Source: Astrocystis sublimbata (taxonomy: Eukaryota; Ascomycota; Sordariomycetes; Xylariales; Xylariaceae). From it: a DNA stretch of 64,000 nt. Of the stretch, positions 1-11,384 are shown one piece after another. Both the position numbers and the translations under genes were made by a program. The DNA is taken from the NCBI GenBank assembly GCA_022453515.1, contig JAJNNY010000022.1:124001-188000 (forward strand), written 5' to 3'. The notes below the pieces were generated by a model. The model ran no database searches and was not told the DNA's origin. It saw only the letters and a list, made by a program, of their open reading frames with translations. Every line of letters begins with the position of its first letter. Position 1 is the stretch's first letter.

Positions 1-988
1 AGAGGATATGTAGAAAGGGAAGGAGAAGGCCAGTCTTACCAGCGGCGGACGAGATAAGGTACGGATATGCTGCCACTGCCGCAATGCTCGTCGAGTAGGC
101 GCGGACGCCCACCTCGTCCATCTCCAGGGTCCTGAAGGTCCTCATCTTCTTGAGCTGCTCGATGAACTCGCTATTCGGGCCATCGGGAGGCGTGGGACGT
201 TGGCAGGCATACTCTGTGTGCAGTAGATAGTCCGGGACAGGCGGTAGTCGCGCAGCTCTGTCATGCTCCGACGTTGATTCCTGGACGAGATGCGGGCGCT
301 TGGCGGGCTGTGATCGCGGGTGCTGTGCCGCGTTTGCATAGCCATGGGACTTGAACTGGCTTTGTGGTGTCGGGCGGCTGCTGCTGACGTCGTCCTCCCT
401 CGCACGTTTGAGTATATCCTCTGCGTTCACGACTGGCTTACTTGGTGGAACCACCTTCTTCCGCCCTTGGTAGACTAGATATTCCTTGACTGGTAGTATC
501 TGTCCCTGGGCGAGACTGTCGGTAAACCACGGCAACCGGACGACTTGGACCATTGAGGCGTCCACCTCCTCAGCTTCATGCGCGCCATTATTCACGTCGA
601 CCGAACGGCCCTTTTTAGCTTCTTTTCCCTTTTTGGCTTCCCCAGATTCACTTTCCGTACCTGAGGCTGTGGTGTCTCCCGCGCCAGAAGCTATCGCCGT
701 TGAAGGCGAGAGCTTCCTGCGCTTCGCTGGCGGCTGGGGAGCGGCCAAGCTCTCATCTGCCCCATGCCCGTTTCCAGACGGTGTCGGGATAATCTCGTCG
801 GTGAAGACTTTGCGCGACCTCAGCTCGAGAATGGCGCGTGGTTTCTTGCTGACCTTCCCCAGCACGATCTGCGCCTCGTTGATGTTGTACGTCAATGTAG
901 GAATGCGACCCTCCAGCTCGGGCAACTCTTCGGGCTGGAAGTGCGCAGGCAGCAAGAAGATGGTGGGGAACGCGAGACCGCCTGCCAT
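1..988 (-). CDS. DNA polymerase family X (POL4 / lambda-mu type), 5' part
   Basis: Family-X repair polymerase for gap filling in non-homologous end joining and base excision repair in the nucleus. Only the first 316 or so codons are visible. Exon 40..988 ends at a GTAAGA donor at 39/38 and the rest of the gene lies beyond the left edge. An N-terminal BRCT-like region begins around residue 8 (IFLLPAHF, LPELEGRIPTL) and closes with a WFTDSL motif plus LVYQGRK near residues 170-190. A Ser/Pro-rich basic linker follows. The 8-kDa helix-hairpin-helix domain then starts (PDYLLHTEYACQRPTPP, then EVGVRAYSTSIAAVAAYPY). That order, BRCT, linker, 8-kDa domain, is the POL4/Pol lambda layout; the catalytic palm is outside the window. 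The start at 988 is the first ATG in frame, but an upstream exon cannot be excluded. Confidence 0.82.
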   Translation of the reverse strand, partial: MAGGLAFPTIFLLPAHFQPEELPELEGRIPTLTYNINEAQIVLGKVSKKPRAILELRSRKVFTDEIIPTPSGNGHGADESLAAPQPPAKRRKLSPSTAIASGAGDTTASGTESESGEAKKGKEAKKGRSVDVNNGAHEAEEVDASMVQVVRLPWFTDSLAQGQILPVKEYLVYQGRKKVVPPSKPVVNAEDILKRAREDDVSSSRPTPQSQFKSHGYANAAQHPRSQPAKRPHLVQESTSEHDRAARLPPVPDYLLHTEYACQRPTPPDGPNSEFIEQLKKMRTFRTLEMDEVGVRAYSTSIAAVAAYPYLISSAAGKTGLLLPFLHIL

Positions 989-1755
989 CTGATACAAGGG
1001 ACGACGAACACCACGGTTGTGTGCAATTGGAAGCTTCTTTGCACGCCTCCTCCTACGTGCGCCTCGGTGGTCTGGCCTCCGGCTTAGGCAGCATCCCCGG
1101 CCTGGTCAGAGGCCTGTGAACCTGGGGTGAATTTTTCGATGGACAAGAGCTAGTCAAGTTGGTTGCATGTCGTAATTTGATGGAATATTCGACGATGTTG
1201 AAAAATTCTGGCCAAATGGTGTAAATGTAACATGAAATGCAGGAGCCCCAGCAGATAGTATGCAACATCTCATTGTCGAACTTTTACGTCATGGTGAATA
1301 TCGATGAATTAGGAATGGTCACTTGCGTTCTAGACTCTAATGTATTGATGCCCGCCTTCTTTCCTCTCCGCATCGCGGTTGGAGTAATTTGCAACAGACG
1401 GCAGGCTGTTGGCCTTTGTCAGTGACTACCGGTACCGTGTACCAATAAGGGACTTCGTGTCAAGAGCGGAAACCCGACACTTGGATACTGTCAAGCAGTA
1501 TACCTATCTAACTTGCTGCACGCTTGCTCTAAGCAAGACATGATTATCTCATTGTTATGGCCCGAGGTCTGCTGTACCTTTGGAGTTGGAGTATACGAGT
1601 GGGTGGGGAAAAGCTAACGTTCCAGTAGTTGGCTGGATTATATCTCCTCGATCTAAGAAGCACCCACTTACACCAATATCGTCCCCTTTTAACAAGAGGC
1701 TATGAGCAGACGCCCGATCCCGCCCACACCCACACTCGGATGACGTAAGTCGTTG
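989..1755. other. Intergenic region
   Basis: Divergent upstream region of the POL4-type gene (minus) and the F-box relic (plus). Short open frames here have no recognisable domains. No RNA gene or repeat was seen. Confidence 0.5.
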
Positions 1756-2366
1756 ATGGCAGAGATGAGCAGCGCAGACATTGTTGCGGACGTTGAGATG
1801 TATGCGACTGCAATTTTACAGGTGTGTCCGTATCCTCGACGAGACTTTGATGTCGTCAGCCAATCGCGCCCACGCGGAATGCAGCAGAGGGTTGAGGCAT
1901 CACTTCAGTCGGCCTTTAAGACGCTACCAACCGCCAATATGGGAATCTTGAACTGTCTACCGCCGGAACTTATGACATTGGTTCTTCATATGCTCGATCT
2001 GCGTTCTTTTTTTGCCTTTCGTCAAGTGAACCGGCAATCTCGAATGATATCAACTGGCCTACGCGAATACAATCTAGTCTCCCAGCCTGGATTAGAGGGC
2101 TTGCGAGGCCTGTTACGCGCCCAGCTTGCTCCTTACTTCACCATGAGGGACCTCCGGGCCCTTACCACTGATAAATGCTCAACCTGTGGCGCTTTTGGCG
2201 GGCCCTTGTCCTCTTCACTGCCCAGAGATGCTGCTTTGATTCCCTCCCACCTTCGTCCCACCTTCGCGTCGTCGCTCAATCTACTTTCGCTGAACTGGCA
2301 CACATATCTTTAAGTCAAGGCAGATTCCAACATCGACCAACACGCACGGCAAATCGCACCTGATAG
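1756..2366 (+). pseudogene. F-box protein relic with a frameshift
   Basis: Fungal F-box proteins recruit substrates to SCF ubiquitin ligases. The F-box is clear from an ATG at 1939 (LPPELMTLVLHMLDLRSFF, then FRQVNRQSRMI). It continues into the usual downstream region (STGLREYNLVSQPGLEGLRGLL, shown here in part) and a CSTCGAFGG zinc-like motif near 2180-2205. After that the frame degenerates (PLSSSLPRDAAL) and stops at 2313. The expected continuation of the family (FTAQRCCFDSL, then HLRVVAQSTFAELAHIS) lies in another forward frame at about 2210-2320 and stops at about 2365. The family normally runs several hundred residues further. A frame shift inside about 2195-2215 plus C-terminal loss is the simplest reading. 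A sequencing error or a tiny unrecognised intron could explain the shift, but not the missing tail. The 183 bases before 1939 are open from 1756 but look like leader. Confidence 0.7.
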
Positions 2367-2906
2367 CCCGGCGGAAGGCCAGGAAAGGGGCCGGCGCTTG
2401 GCCGAGAAAACACCATTGCTGGTTGTTGGGCGAGTGTAGAGAGTCTTCCAAAAGCTACCTACTTATGTAGTCAAAGTCGAGGCTGTAATGTTGATAGTTG
2501 GTCGTCCCAACTGTGTCTGCTCCCGTCCTGGACAGCGTGCTCTCTCATTGGGCCATCTAGCCGCTTGTGTGGAATTTTCGAGAATTCCGAGAATCTCCCT
2601 AACTAATCAAGTGACCTCAATCGTACTAAGTAAGTACCGCGTCTGCAACCAACAGTTCGCTTCGCTGCATAGGCTAGGCTAGGCTTTGGATTCTATCGGG
2701 ATGTGCTTCCCTGCCTCAGGCGCGATGACAAGGCGCATTTGGGTGCTTGGCTTGCTATATGGATTTTCCATTTTACCAACCCTGTGATTGCTTTGGTTTG
2801 CAGGCTCTCCCTCGTCTCGACTCGCCATCTTTCGACTTTGTTACTTACCAGACTCGAACTTTACTCACCCCCTACCATCGTCCCATTGTTAAGGATATCG
2901 TCAATC
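2367..2906. other. Intergenic and probable 5' leader
   Basis: No gene is recognised. The last 100 bases or so are pyrimidine-rich and look like the untranslated leader of the kinase-like gene. The same reading frame is open back to an ATG at 2703, but that extension is hydrophobic and not family-like. Confidence 0.45.
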
Positions 2907-3740
2907 ATGGAGCTTCCGCGGCTGATATCTATGGAGGTTTCGAGGAACAGCAGATGCGACTGTTACTATCGCATTCTCGCCAAACAAAGTGTTAAATATA
3001 TCACCATTAAGGCCGGCGCCCTCAACGCTGAGGCGTTGGACGAGATGCCCCTTAACTTCCAGAGTATTCTTCCTCCTCTCCCCTACAACGAACACACGTG
3101 GAATTCTGCGCATATCACTCGTGATCCCTCGTCCGATCGATTAGAAGCCACATTATCGTTAGCCGAGTTACCTGGCGTGCAAGCACTAAGGCATCCACAT
3201 AGAATCGACTCTCTTGGTATCGAACGCACCAAGCGCCTTACTCTGTTGGCGCAAGAATGTGAATACGAAACAGAATCATCGCCAAAACGAGCGGTCGCTA
3301 AGATGGCGCGCTTCTTTTGGGAGGTGCAATACATGGAGGCCGAGACTCGTATGTACCAGGTCCTTGAGGGCCAGAGCATCGCTCCCAAATTCCTTGGGCA
3401 TGTCCACGAGGCCGGCAGGGTCATTGGATTCCTCCTGGAGAAAGTGGTGGACGGGCGAAATGCCGAGTCAACTGATCTGGAGACGTGCAAGGCGACTTTG
3501 CGGCGTTTTGACGCGCTGGGGTTCGTGCATGGCGACTGCAACAAGTACAACTTCATTGTCTGCCCCGACGGCCAGGCTGTTCTCATTGATTTCGACCACT
3601 CCGAGCCTTGCACCGACCCCGCCCTGATGGAGGCGGAGATGGCGAGCTTGGAGGAGCAGTTAGCTGAGACGACAGGTCGTGGTGGAGGGCTCATGCCTCT
3701 CGGGGAGGGGGATAGCGATGCAGAGGAACCTGGTATATGA
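2907..3740 (+). CDS. Kinase-fold (APH-like) protein of unknown substrate
   Basis: Intronless, 277 aa from the ATG at 2907. The C-terminal half has a protein-kinase/aminoglycoside-phosphotransferase-like core. It shows a conserved Glu-containing helix region (EVQYMEAETRMYQVLEG), a hinge-like FLLEKVVDGR, the catalytic loop HGDCNKYNFIV and the metal-binding IDFDHSEP. HGDxNxxN plus DFD is the signature of this fold, so phosphotransferase activity is chemically possible. The substrate is unknown. Fungal relatives are often labelled alpha-galactosidase A in databases, which the motifs do not support. The tail is acidic (GEGDSDAEEP). A start at 2703 would add 68 hydrophobic residues with no family resemblance, so 2907 is preferred. 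Confidence 0.72.
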   Translation: MELPRLISMEVSRNSRCDCYYRILAKQSVKYITIKAGALNAEALDEMPLNFQSILPPLPYNEHTWNSAHITRDPSSDRLEATLSLAELPGVQALRHPHRIDSLGIERTKRLTLLAQECEYETESSPKRAVAKMARFFWEVQYMEAETRMYQVLEGQSIAPKFLGHVHEAGRVIGFLLEKVVDGRNAESTDLETCKATLRRFDALGFVHGDCNKYNFIVCPDGQAVLIDFDHSEPCTDPALMEAEMASLEEQLAETTGRGGGLMPLGEGDSDAEEPGI

Positions 3741-4661
3741 GCAGCAATACAGACTGTATCTACTCATCCACTCACTTGGAAATATCCCGAGAGTCACTCC
3801 TGTTATTGAATTGCAGCACTCAGTTGAAGCTTCGGGTTTCTTAAGTGATTGTCTCTTCCCTACAAAGCTACCTGGTTGCCAGGCAGGCTTCCCTGGAATC
3901 TGGCTTGTAATGAAAACGAGGTATTTATACTAGGTAGGTAGTAGGAGGTAATTACATGAAGGTGATACCTAAGGAAGAGTTGCGCAAATACCTACTACCC
4001 AGACCATGGTGTGTAAATAGTAAAGTACCTATAAGTACCTGTACAAAAGCGGCCTAGCTCGGGGTCCACACTGCCTGTAGCCTGGAGGCTCCAGGCTGGA
4101 GGCTTGTCACTGGGTGGGACTCACTGCTGTCCCGTCCACTAACCTCAACCTCTTAGGCAGGCTTCGAACGAGAGAAGGCTTGAAGCTCCCATTCAATGTG
4201 CTACCTTTCTTCCCATGCCCATCCATCACTTCAACATACGAGAATTTATCCTTTGCGCATGCGGGCCTCTTCTCAATACTATTCTTGCGTCACCTACCTG
4301 CAACATAGCTACCGTTTCCTAATAACAAAGTTCATTCCGTTCTACATAGATCCCGGCACTTGCGAGTTCGACCCTCGGAGCAATGCCTTTTTCTCTTTGT
4401 GATATTCACATTTCCTGACCCTCCCTTGTCTTCGACTTGTCCTTGACTTGCCCTTGACTTCTTCACGACTGCTGCGCATATCGGATGGAGAATTCGTTCC
4501 AGGCTACCTCGCGGTAGAATTCCCATTCCCAGCACCAGCAACACCAGCAGCCGGTTGCTCGCCGCCGACCCGTGTTCGCCATCTTCCTCAACCCGCGCCA
4601 CTCGTCCGTCGTCTCTGGCGCATCGCACAGTAGCCCGTCGACAAGCCGCGAATAGCCCAGC
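3741..4661. other. Intergenic region and TFA1 5' leader
   Basis: No gene. It contains short TAGGTA/TACCTA-type motifs around 3930-4040 and a CTGGAGGCTCCAGG palindrome near 4082-4100. Pyrimidine-rich leader sequence precedes the TFIIE gene. Confidence 0.45.
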
Positions 4662-6047
4662 ATGGATCTGGCCCAGGAGCTCGTGCGCTCCGTCGTGCGC
4701 ACCTTCTACAACTCGCCCGACGTCGACAGACGGCACATCATCATCATCGACGCCCTCGTCACCCACTCCTGTCTTCGCGACGACGACCTGTCGTACCTCA
4801 TGAGCATGAACCTCAAAGATCTCCACCGCATCTGCGCGAGGCTGCGCGACGACCGTTTCTTGCACGTGTACGGCAGTCCCGCCCGCCTTCCCTGCCTGCC
4901 GGATCTGGCGTGCCTGGATATCTAGACAGCCTCGCTAACCCGGCTGCTCACTAGTCACGTTCGTCCCGAGCTGCGCGAAGGCCAGCAGCGGCCCACGAAC
5001 CGGACCTACTACTACGTCGATTACCGCCAGGCCATCGACGCCATCAAGTGGCGCGTCTACCACCTCGACAAGGCCGTCCAGGGCAACGCCAAGCCCGCCA
5101 GCGAGAAGAAGGAGTACTTCTGCCGCCGCTGCCGCGCCGAGTGGACCCAGATGGAGGTCCTCGACAAGGTCGACCCCATCAGGGGCTTCATCTGCCACCG
5201 CTGCGACAGCGTGCTCATCTTCGACCCCGAGCGCGAGGCCGGCGGCCACGAGCAGAGCACCAAGCTCAACAACCAGCTGCGCTTCATCACCGACATGCTG
5301 CCCAAGCTCGACTCCATGGTCGTGCCCGAGAACACCTTCGACACCGCCCACGCCGCCGCCCGCCCCGTCGAGCGCGATGCCACCAACCAGGCCGCGCCCT
5401 CCATCGTCGTCGAGGACCCGCTCAAGCCCACCGCCGTGAAGGGCATGGAGAACACGGGCCCGCAGAGCATCGCCGTCGACATCGCCGACCACGAGGGGCC
5501 CAGCGAGGCCGAGCGAAAGGCCGAGAAGGAGCGCAAGGAGAAGCACGCACAGGCGAACGCCCTGCCCTCGTGGCACTTGCAAAGCACCGTCACCGGCGCC
5601 TCCTACGTCGGCGCGAGCAACCCCACGCCTGCCACCAAGGCCGACGACAAGGACGAGAAGAAGCCCACGGGCGACCAGGTCGACGACTCGATGCACAGCG
5701 AAGAAGTCAGCAATCTGTTCGAGATGCTCGCGAGACAGCAGGCTGAGGAGGCCGCGCGCAAGGAAGCCGAGGCGGACGACTCGGACGAGGAGGAGGACGA
5801 AGACGAAGACGAGGAGTTCGAGGACATCTCGACGAACAATAACACTAATATCGCCAATAGCGCCGCGAGCTCGGTCGGCCCTGGCATCACTGGTGAGAAG
5901 CGGACGGCTGCGTCGAGCGGCGCGACCAGCGCGGCGGATACACCTGCCTCGACGGCCGATGACAGACCGGCCAAGAAGGTCAAGGTCGAGGAGCCTGCGG
6001 ACGATGCGGATAGCGATGAGGAGGATATGGCGTTCGAGGATGTATGA
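4662..6047 (+). CDS. TFA1: Transcription initiation factor IIE subunit alpha
   Basis: Large subunit of TFIIE, which joins the RNA polymerase II preinitiation complex and recruits and stimulates TFIIH. Exons 4662..4867 and 4955..6047 encode 432 aa. The 87-nt intron has a GTACGG donor, a GCTAAC branch site and a CACTAG acceptor; splicing restores FLHVHVRPEL across the junction. The N-terminal winged helix begins MDLAQELVRSVVRTFY and includes LRDDDLSYLMSMNLKDL. A zinc ribbon follows with Cys125, Cys128, Cys149 and Cys152 (CRRC and CHRC separated by 20 residues). The C-terminal half is charged and disordered, with a long Asp/Glu run (SDEEEDEDEDEEFEDIS) and a terminal DEEDMAFEDV, as in other fungal TFIIE alpha proteins. 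It is transcribed towards SMC1, tail to tail. Confidence 0.93.
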
Positions 6048-7111
6048 GATACAGACCTAGGCGCAGATCGAGATCTGAAAGTCGAAAGGACTGAACCTCG
6101 GAGTTGGAAACTGTTGTCGTATCTACACGTGCCTTACCTACAGACGGAAGGCTAACTCACGAGTGTATACGATGTTGAAACGTGGAGATGGTCACGCCAG
6201 GGTCTCGTCCGCTAAGTGAAGTGGTGATATGGGCTTGCTTGGGCTTCTTTCTCACACTTGCGTACGCCCTCAGTGCTTCACTACACCCCACTGCTGCGAG
6301 CTGAACTGTTTTTGTTTTGCTTTGCTCTGTTTATTCGGCCTATACCATACACACTATACCACACCACACCATAAACCTACACATCATACGGGATGGATGA
6401 TCGTGTATTACAAAGAGGGAAGCAGGGGCTTCTATTCATTTTATCATTTACAAAGCAGTCAACCATCCAAGCAACCAATAAAATACATAGACACGGCGCA
6501 GGCTGGCAAGGATCGTCGGTGGTTGCAATCTCGGGGGAAAAAGTTTCTTCTTCAAGTTTCTTCTCGGTTGGATGGTTGGGCGGTCATGGTTCATGGTGGT
6601 TAACTGTTCTCGATATCAATAGCAAAAAAGATACTGTATTCACAGTTTCCTAGATACTCCAAATCTGAGTGAATAGGACTTTACTTTTGCTATATTGATG
6701 ACCACACACACACACACGGATGAAACCCAACTGGTTATTTGTAAACATTTGAATTTGTAGTTGTATGTATCACCCATCATACACTAAGCACCATGTTAAG
6801 TAATCCTACTAGCATCCATAGCGTATTTGAAAATCTCCAAGCGAATCCAAGCATGCCTCATGGTTCATGTTGGGGTGTTTTGAGAGTAAAGTCTTCGGGG
6901 TAGGCGTAGATGAGAAATGTTGCGTGCAATGCACACGAACCAACTCATCTCACCAACTCATGAGCGCAGAGGGTAATAGGCAAGTGACTATACGTCTTTC
7001 GACCAGAAGCGCCAGGTAGAAGACGCCCAGCGTGTGTAAGCCTCCTCTCCTTTCTCTCCTTCCCTTCCTTTTCGTGAAAAGGATCGAGTCCAACCGCAGC
7101 TCGGTGTGGCC
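6048..7111. other. Convergent intergenic region between TFA1 and SMC1
   Basis: 3' flanks of two converging genes. It contains a short CA run near 6703-6717 and A/T-rich stretches, and no open frame with a recognisable domain. Confidence 0.45.
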
Positions 7112-10100
7112 TTAAAGGTATTTTCGCAACTGTCAAAAAAAGGTTAGTTACAACTTCACAGAGGAGTATGGCATGGCGTCTTGCTAATTCTGTGGCAGTG
7201 AGCGGCAAACTAAAAATAAAAGGCAACTTACATCTAGAGTCAACGTCTTAGAGCTATTCACCTCCTGGTCTCTGAACACACCCACCAGACTCTCGCTGTC
7301 CTGGAACAGCCCAGCCTTGAGACTGATGACGACGAACTGCATACCCGGGCCAGCATGGTTCCTTATGTAATTTTTGATCTTCTCGACGTTCGCGTTGTCC
7401 AGCGCGGCGTCGACCTCGTCGAGCACGAAGAAGGGAGACGGCTGGTAGCTGTGGATGGCGAACAGCAATGCCAGCGCCGCCATCGTCTTCTCGCCACCGG
7501 ACAGGTGCTCCATGTCGCGGAAGCGCTTAAGCGGTGGCATGGCGTGGTACTTGATGCCAGAGAGGTAGGGCTTGTCCGTGTCCTCCTCGATGTCGAGATA
7601 CGCCTGGCCACCAAGCGGATATTGGTCCGACCGCGTCAGATCCTTGTAGACCTGCGAGATCTGCTCGCGGATGTGTGTAAAGGCCTTGTCGAAGAGCTCG
7701 AAGCGCTGGGCTTTGACCTCGTCAAAGGCTTCCTTGGCCGCCTTGTACTGCGCCTTGGACTCCTCAAAGTCATTCTCAGTCGCCTTGAGGCGCGCCTCGA
7801 CGACCTCTAGACGTTCCATAGCGCGCATATTAGGATTGAGCTTCTCTAGCTCTGTCGTGAGAGACGAGATCTTGTCCTGCAACTGTTCTTCGACATTCTC
7901 GTTATCGGGCTGCTTGCAGTTAGTATTGTCTGCAGAATCCCGAGCATCAGCCGTCACTTACATTCTTCAGCTCGTCACCCAGGTCGTCGTAGTCGATTTC
8001 AATACCAAAGTCATTCAGAGCATCCTCCATCATCTCGGCGTCGTCACCCTCATCGACATCCATGGCATCGGGATCCTGGTGCAAGAGGTTGTCCTCATTA
8101 GGAAGGGTATCCAAGGAGCCCGCGGTGAGGGGGATGTTGATCTGTTCTAACCGACACCTCCTTAGAAGAGCAAATTTACCGGCACTGTTCTTCTGGAGTT
8201 CTGTTTCTTGAGTGGTGATCGCCTTTAACCTGCCTTCGATATCTCTGCTTCTCCTCTGCACCTCGGACTTGGCAGTGCTGACCTTCTCATTCTGTTCTTC
8301 GAGCTCCCCTCTCAGTTGCTCTAGTTCCTCCTCGAGTGCGGCGATATTGTCCTTGTCGCCGCCCATGGCTTCTTCGATCTGAGCCTTTTCTCTCTTGTAT
8401 GTCTTGATGTCTTGATTAAGGCTTTTCAGACGGTCCTCGAGGCCACGAAGTCTACCTCCCGTCTCGGTGTGCCTGGACACTTCCCAGCTCTTGTTGCTCT
8501 CGAGACGAGATCTCTGCAAATCGAACTGGCTGCGCTTCTCAGCAGCTTCAGCTTCCCAGCTGCCTTGTTGCGCCTCGTATGCTCGAATATCTGCATATCC
8601 TAGCCGCTTGCAGAAGTCGGAAAAGATCTTATCTTCCACTTGAGCTATTGCGTTCTTGAACTTTTCGACTGAAGCACGAGTTTTCTGCAACTTGTTATCC
8701 TCGTCCTTGTACTTGGGTTGCCACTCCTTAAGCTGGCGTTTGACGTGATCGAGTTCTTTCTTCTTGCTTGATAGGTTCTGTTCGAAGTGGCCTAGTTCAT
8801 TCCGGGAGTATTGTAATCGCTGCTCCAGCTCTGCCAATTGGTTGCGCACAGTCTCCTCGGCTGTGTTCCGGCGGTCGCTGCGTGGCAGCGCGTCTAATTC
8901 TTGCTGGTTCTTGTCCAACGCCTTCTCCAAATTCTGGACATCGGCATCTTCAAAGCGACGTTTGCCTCCCTTGTGATCGGGACCATGACCACCCGTCATC
9001 AAACCCGCTTTGTGGATGACGGTGCCATCCAACGTTACGGCCTTGACGCGAATGCGTCGATCAAAACATATGTGCTTGGCCACGTCTAGATCATCACAGA
9101 CAACAGACCCACCACAAGCATACGACATGGCGCGCTCGAGGGCGGGGTCGTAGTCAATCGTATCAATGGTCAGCCTCGCACCTGTTATGCCCTTAACAGC
9201 GGTGTTTACGGCGTTGACCTTGATGTTGTCGAGGGGGATGAAGGTCATGGGCGGAAAACGTTTTTCCTTCAGATGTTCCACGCAAGCGATACCAGTCTTC
9301 TCGCTATCCACAACGACGGAATCAAAATCGCGTCCAAGTGCCGTGATGACTGCTTCGTCAAACTTCCTCTGCTTGGGTTTGCAGAGGTCGCCGATTTGGC
9401 CTTTGACTCCGGGGAAAAGCCGCTTGAGCGAAGCGATCATCTCTCTCATCCTTCTCTCCTTGTCGCTCCGACGTCTCCCATCGTCGGCATTTTCCAGCTG
9501 CTTCAGTAGGGCGACTCTTTTCTCATGCAGCTCATCCCGCCTTTGGGATGTCCTGCGCTTCTCTGACTGTATGGCGTGGAACTCTTTCTTTTTCGCGTCA
9601 ATTTCTGCCGAAGACTCTTGGACCGCGACCTTTGTGGCGTCTCTACGCTCCTGTATAATGGTGAGTTCGGCCTCGAGCTTCTCAGCAGCTGCTTGGTAGG
9701 CGTCCACCTTGCCGCGCAGACTGTTGACTGTGACCTCGTCGGTCTTGAGTTGACGATTGAGATTCTCTAGCTTGACTTGGTTTTCTGATAACTTGGCCAT
9801 TGCCTGTGCCCTGAGGGTATTGTACTCTTTCCGGTCGGCATCACTCAATTCCTTGCCTTGTTTCTGCATGGTCTCTTTCCACTGGTCTTCAAAGAGCTTC
9901 TGGGCCTTTTGGACTGTCGCCAAGTCCTTCTCGATCTTGGCTATTAACTTGGCCTGCTCGTCGCGCTCTTTCTGCACGGAGTCGATTCGCTTGCTCACGG
10001 TATCGGCCTGGCTAGTCGTCTGCTGTACTTTCTCATCGACAGGGACCAGGGTGTTCTCTTTCTCCTCTAGCTCCTTCTCCTGCTTCTTGATCTGACGCTC

Positions 10101-11223
10101 CACCTTATGAACTTCCTTGTGAGCATTGACCTGCTCCTTGCGGGCATCTTCGAGTTTTCTCTCGAACGAGGCGACATTGCGACGGAATTCCTTCAGGTTT
10201 TCCTGGTGCTCCTGTATGGCGGCACTGGATTCGTCCATGACCCGCTGGAAGTTGTACAACTTCCACAGCACCTGGGTGACGATGGCGGCGTCGCGCTCGT
10301 TCGTCTTATCCTGGAAACTGAGGGCTTCCTTCTTCTGCTCCTGGTATTGTCTGATCTCGGAGTTGATGCCGCGGCGCCTCTGGAGTTGAAAAGCCGAGTT
10401 CTCGGCGGATTGGTCTGCCTCACTCTGCAGTCGCTCATATTCGGCCTTGTATTCCAAGCTGCCCGAGATCTGCTCTATCAGGCGGGTGAGATCCTGGGGC
10501 GACTGCGAGGCGATGGCCTCGACATCGCCCTGGAAGACGAGGAAGTTCCGGGCTTTGATCAAGATGTTCTCGGCCTCGAGGGCCTCGTTGTACTGCTGGG
10601 CGGTGACGACGCGGTCGTTGATGCGGTACTCGCTCGAGCCTTGGCTGGTGATAGCGCGCTTCCATTGCTGCTCGTCGCCGACATCGTCTTCGTACACGGC
10701 CATGACCCATGCGGTTTTGGGGTCGTTGCGGGTCGGCTTATCCGGGTCGTCTCCGTTCGCGTGCCCGTTGGTCTGGCCGTTTGCGACGTCGACAGCTGAA
10801 CCGTCATCGTTGATCTTGGATGTCTTGAGGACTCGGCCACGGTAGACCAGGTCCTTGAGATGGGCAGAGCGTAGATGTGATGACTTGATGCCGAGGACGA
10901 AGGAGATGGCGTCCATGCTACAGGCGAAGGACGAAGCTAGTCAGCGCGGTTTGGTTTTGACGGGCGCAACGCGTGCGCTGGGAGCGCGGCTGGGGTGGGG
11001 ATGCACGTACGAATTGGACTTGCCGGAGCCATTGGGGCCGATGATGGATGTGAAATATGAGTCGCCGAACAAGAGGGTGTGGTGGCCCTTGTAGGACTTG
11101 AAGTCTGGGAGCTTGCGTCAGTACGTGCCAGCCACGATGCGGCCACGCGCACAGAGGGCCATCCATCGCCGGGGTCTCGCGCAATGACATACTGAACAGC
11201 TCGAGACGCACGAGTTTCCCCAT
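7112..11223 (-). CDS. SMC1: Cohesin subunit SMC1
   Basis: ATPase of the cohesin ring, which pairs with SMC3 and the kleisin to hold sister chromatids together. Exons on the minus strand are 11193..11223, 11011..11104, 7962..10917, 7232..7909 and 7112..7129, giving 1258 aa, the usual length. Walker A is GPNGSGKS at residues 33-40, split from the rest by an intron just after it. The globular hinge lies around residues 545-695 (KGQIGDLCKPK through GLMTGGHGPDHKGGKRR), flanked by two long coiled coils. The ABC signature LSGGEKTMAALALL is near residue 1165 and Walker B FFVLDEVDAALD near 1190. An acidic stretch (DPDAMDVDEGDDAEMMED) precedes the second coil end. The last exon is only 18 nt and supplies LRKYL and the stop. 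The 52-nt intron at 7910..7961 carries a perfect TACTAAC branch site very close to its acceptor; a CAAG acceptor three bases upstream would add one Gln. Confidence 0.95.
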
Positions 11224-11356
11224 TTTGGATGGAGTGCTATCGGCGGAGCTCAGACACGGAGATGTGCTGTGCGTTAGACGTTGGTGTTCTCTTGGTGGTG
11301 GTGGTGGTGGTGTTGGGGGTGAATCGTGATGACGGCCGGCGCGGCCTCTCTGGTCT

Positions 11357-11384
11357 GGGATGCGGGATGCGGGATGCGGGATGC
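11357..11384. repeat. Tandem repeat, GGGATGC x4
   Basis: Four perfect head-to-tail copies of a 7-nt unit upstream of SMC1, followed by diverged copies (GAAATGC). Simple slippage repeat. Confidence 0.85.

Noticed and set aside
2703..2906. N-terminal extension of the kinase-like protein from an upstream ATG
   Set aside because: The sequence is unlike the family and looks like a pyrimidine-rich leader; the ATG at 2907 fits better.
4350..4400. GCGAGTTCGACCCTCGG, resembling a tRNA T-arm
   Set aside because: No matching acceptor stem or D-arm upstream.
4935..5983. Long minus-strand and alternative plus-strand frames over TFA1
   Set aside because: Frame shadows produced by GC-rich third positions of the TFIIE alpha exon.
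9757..10799. Long plus-strand open frames opposite SMC1
   Set aside because: They are antisense shadows of the highly biased coiled-coil coding sequence of SMC1.
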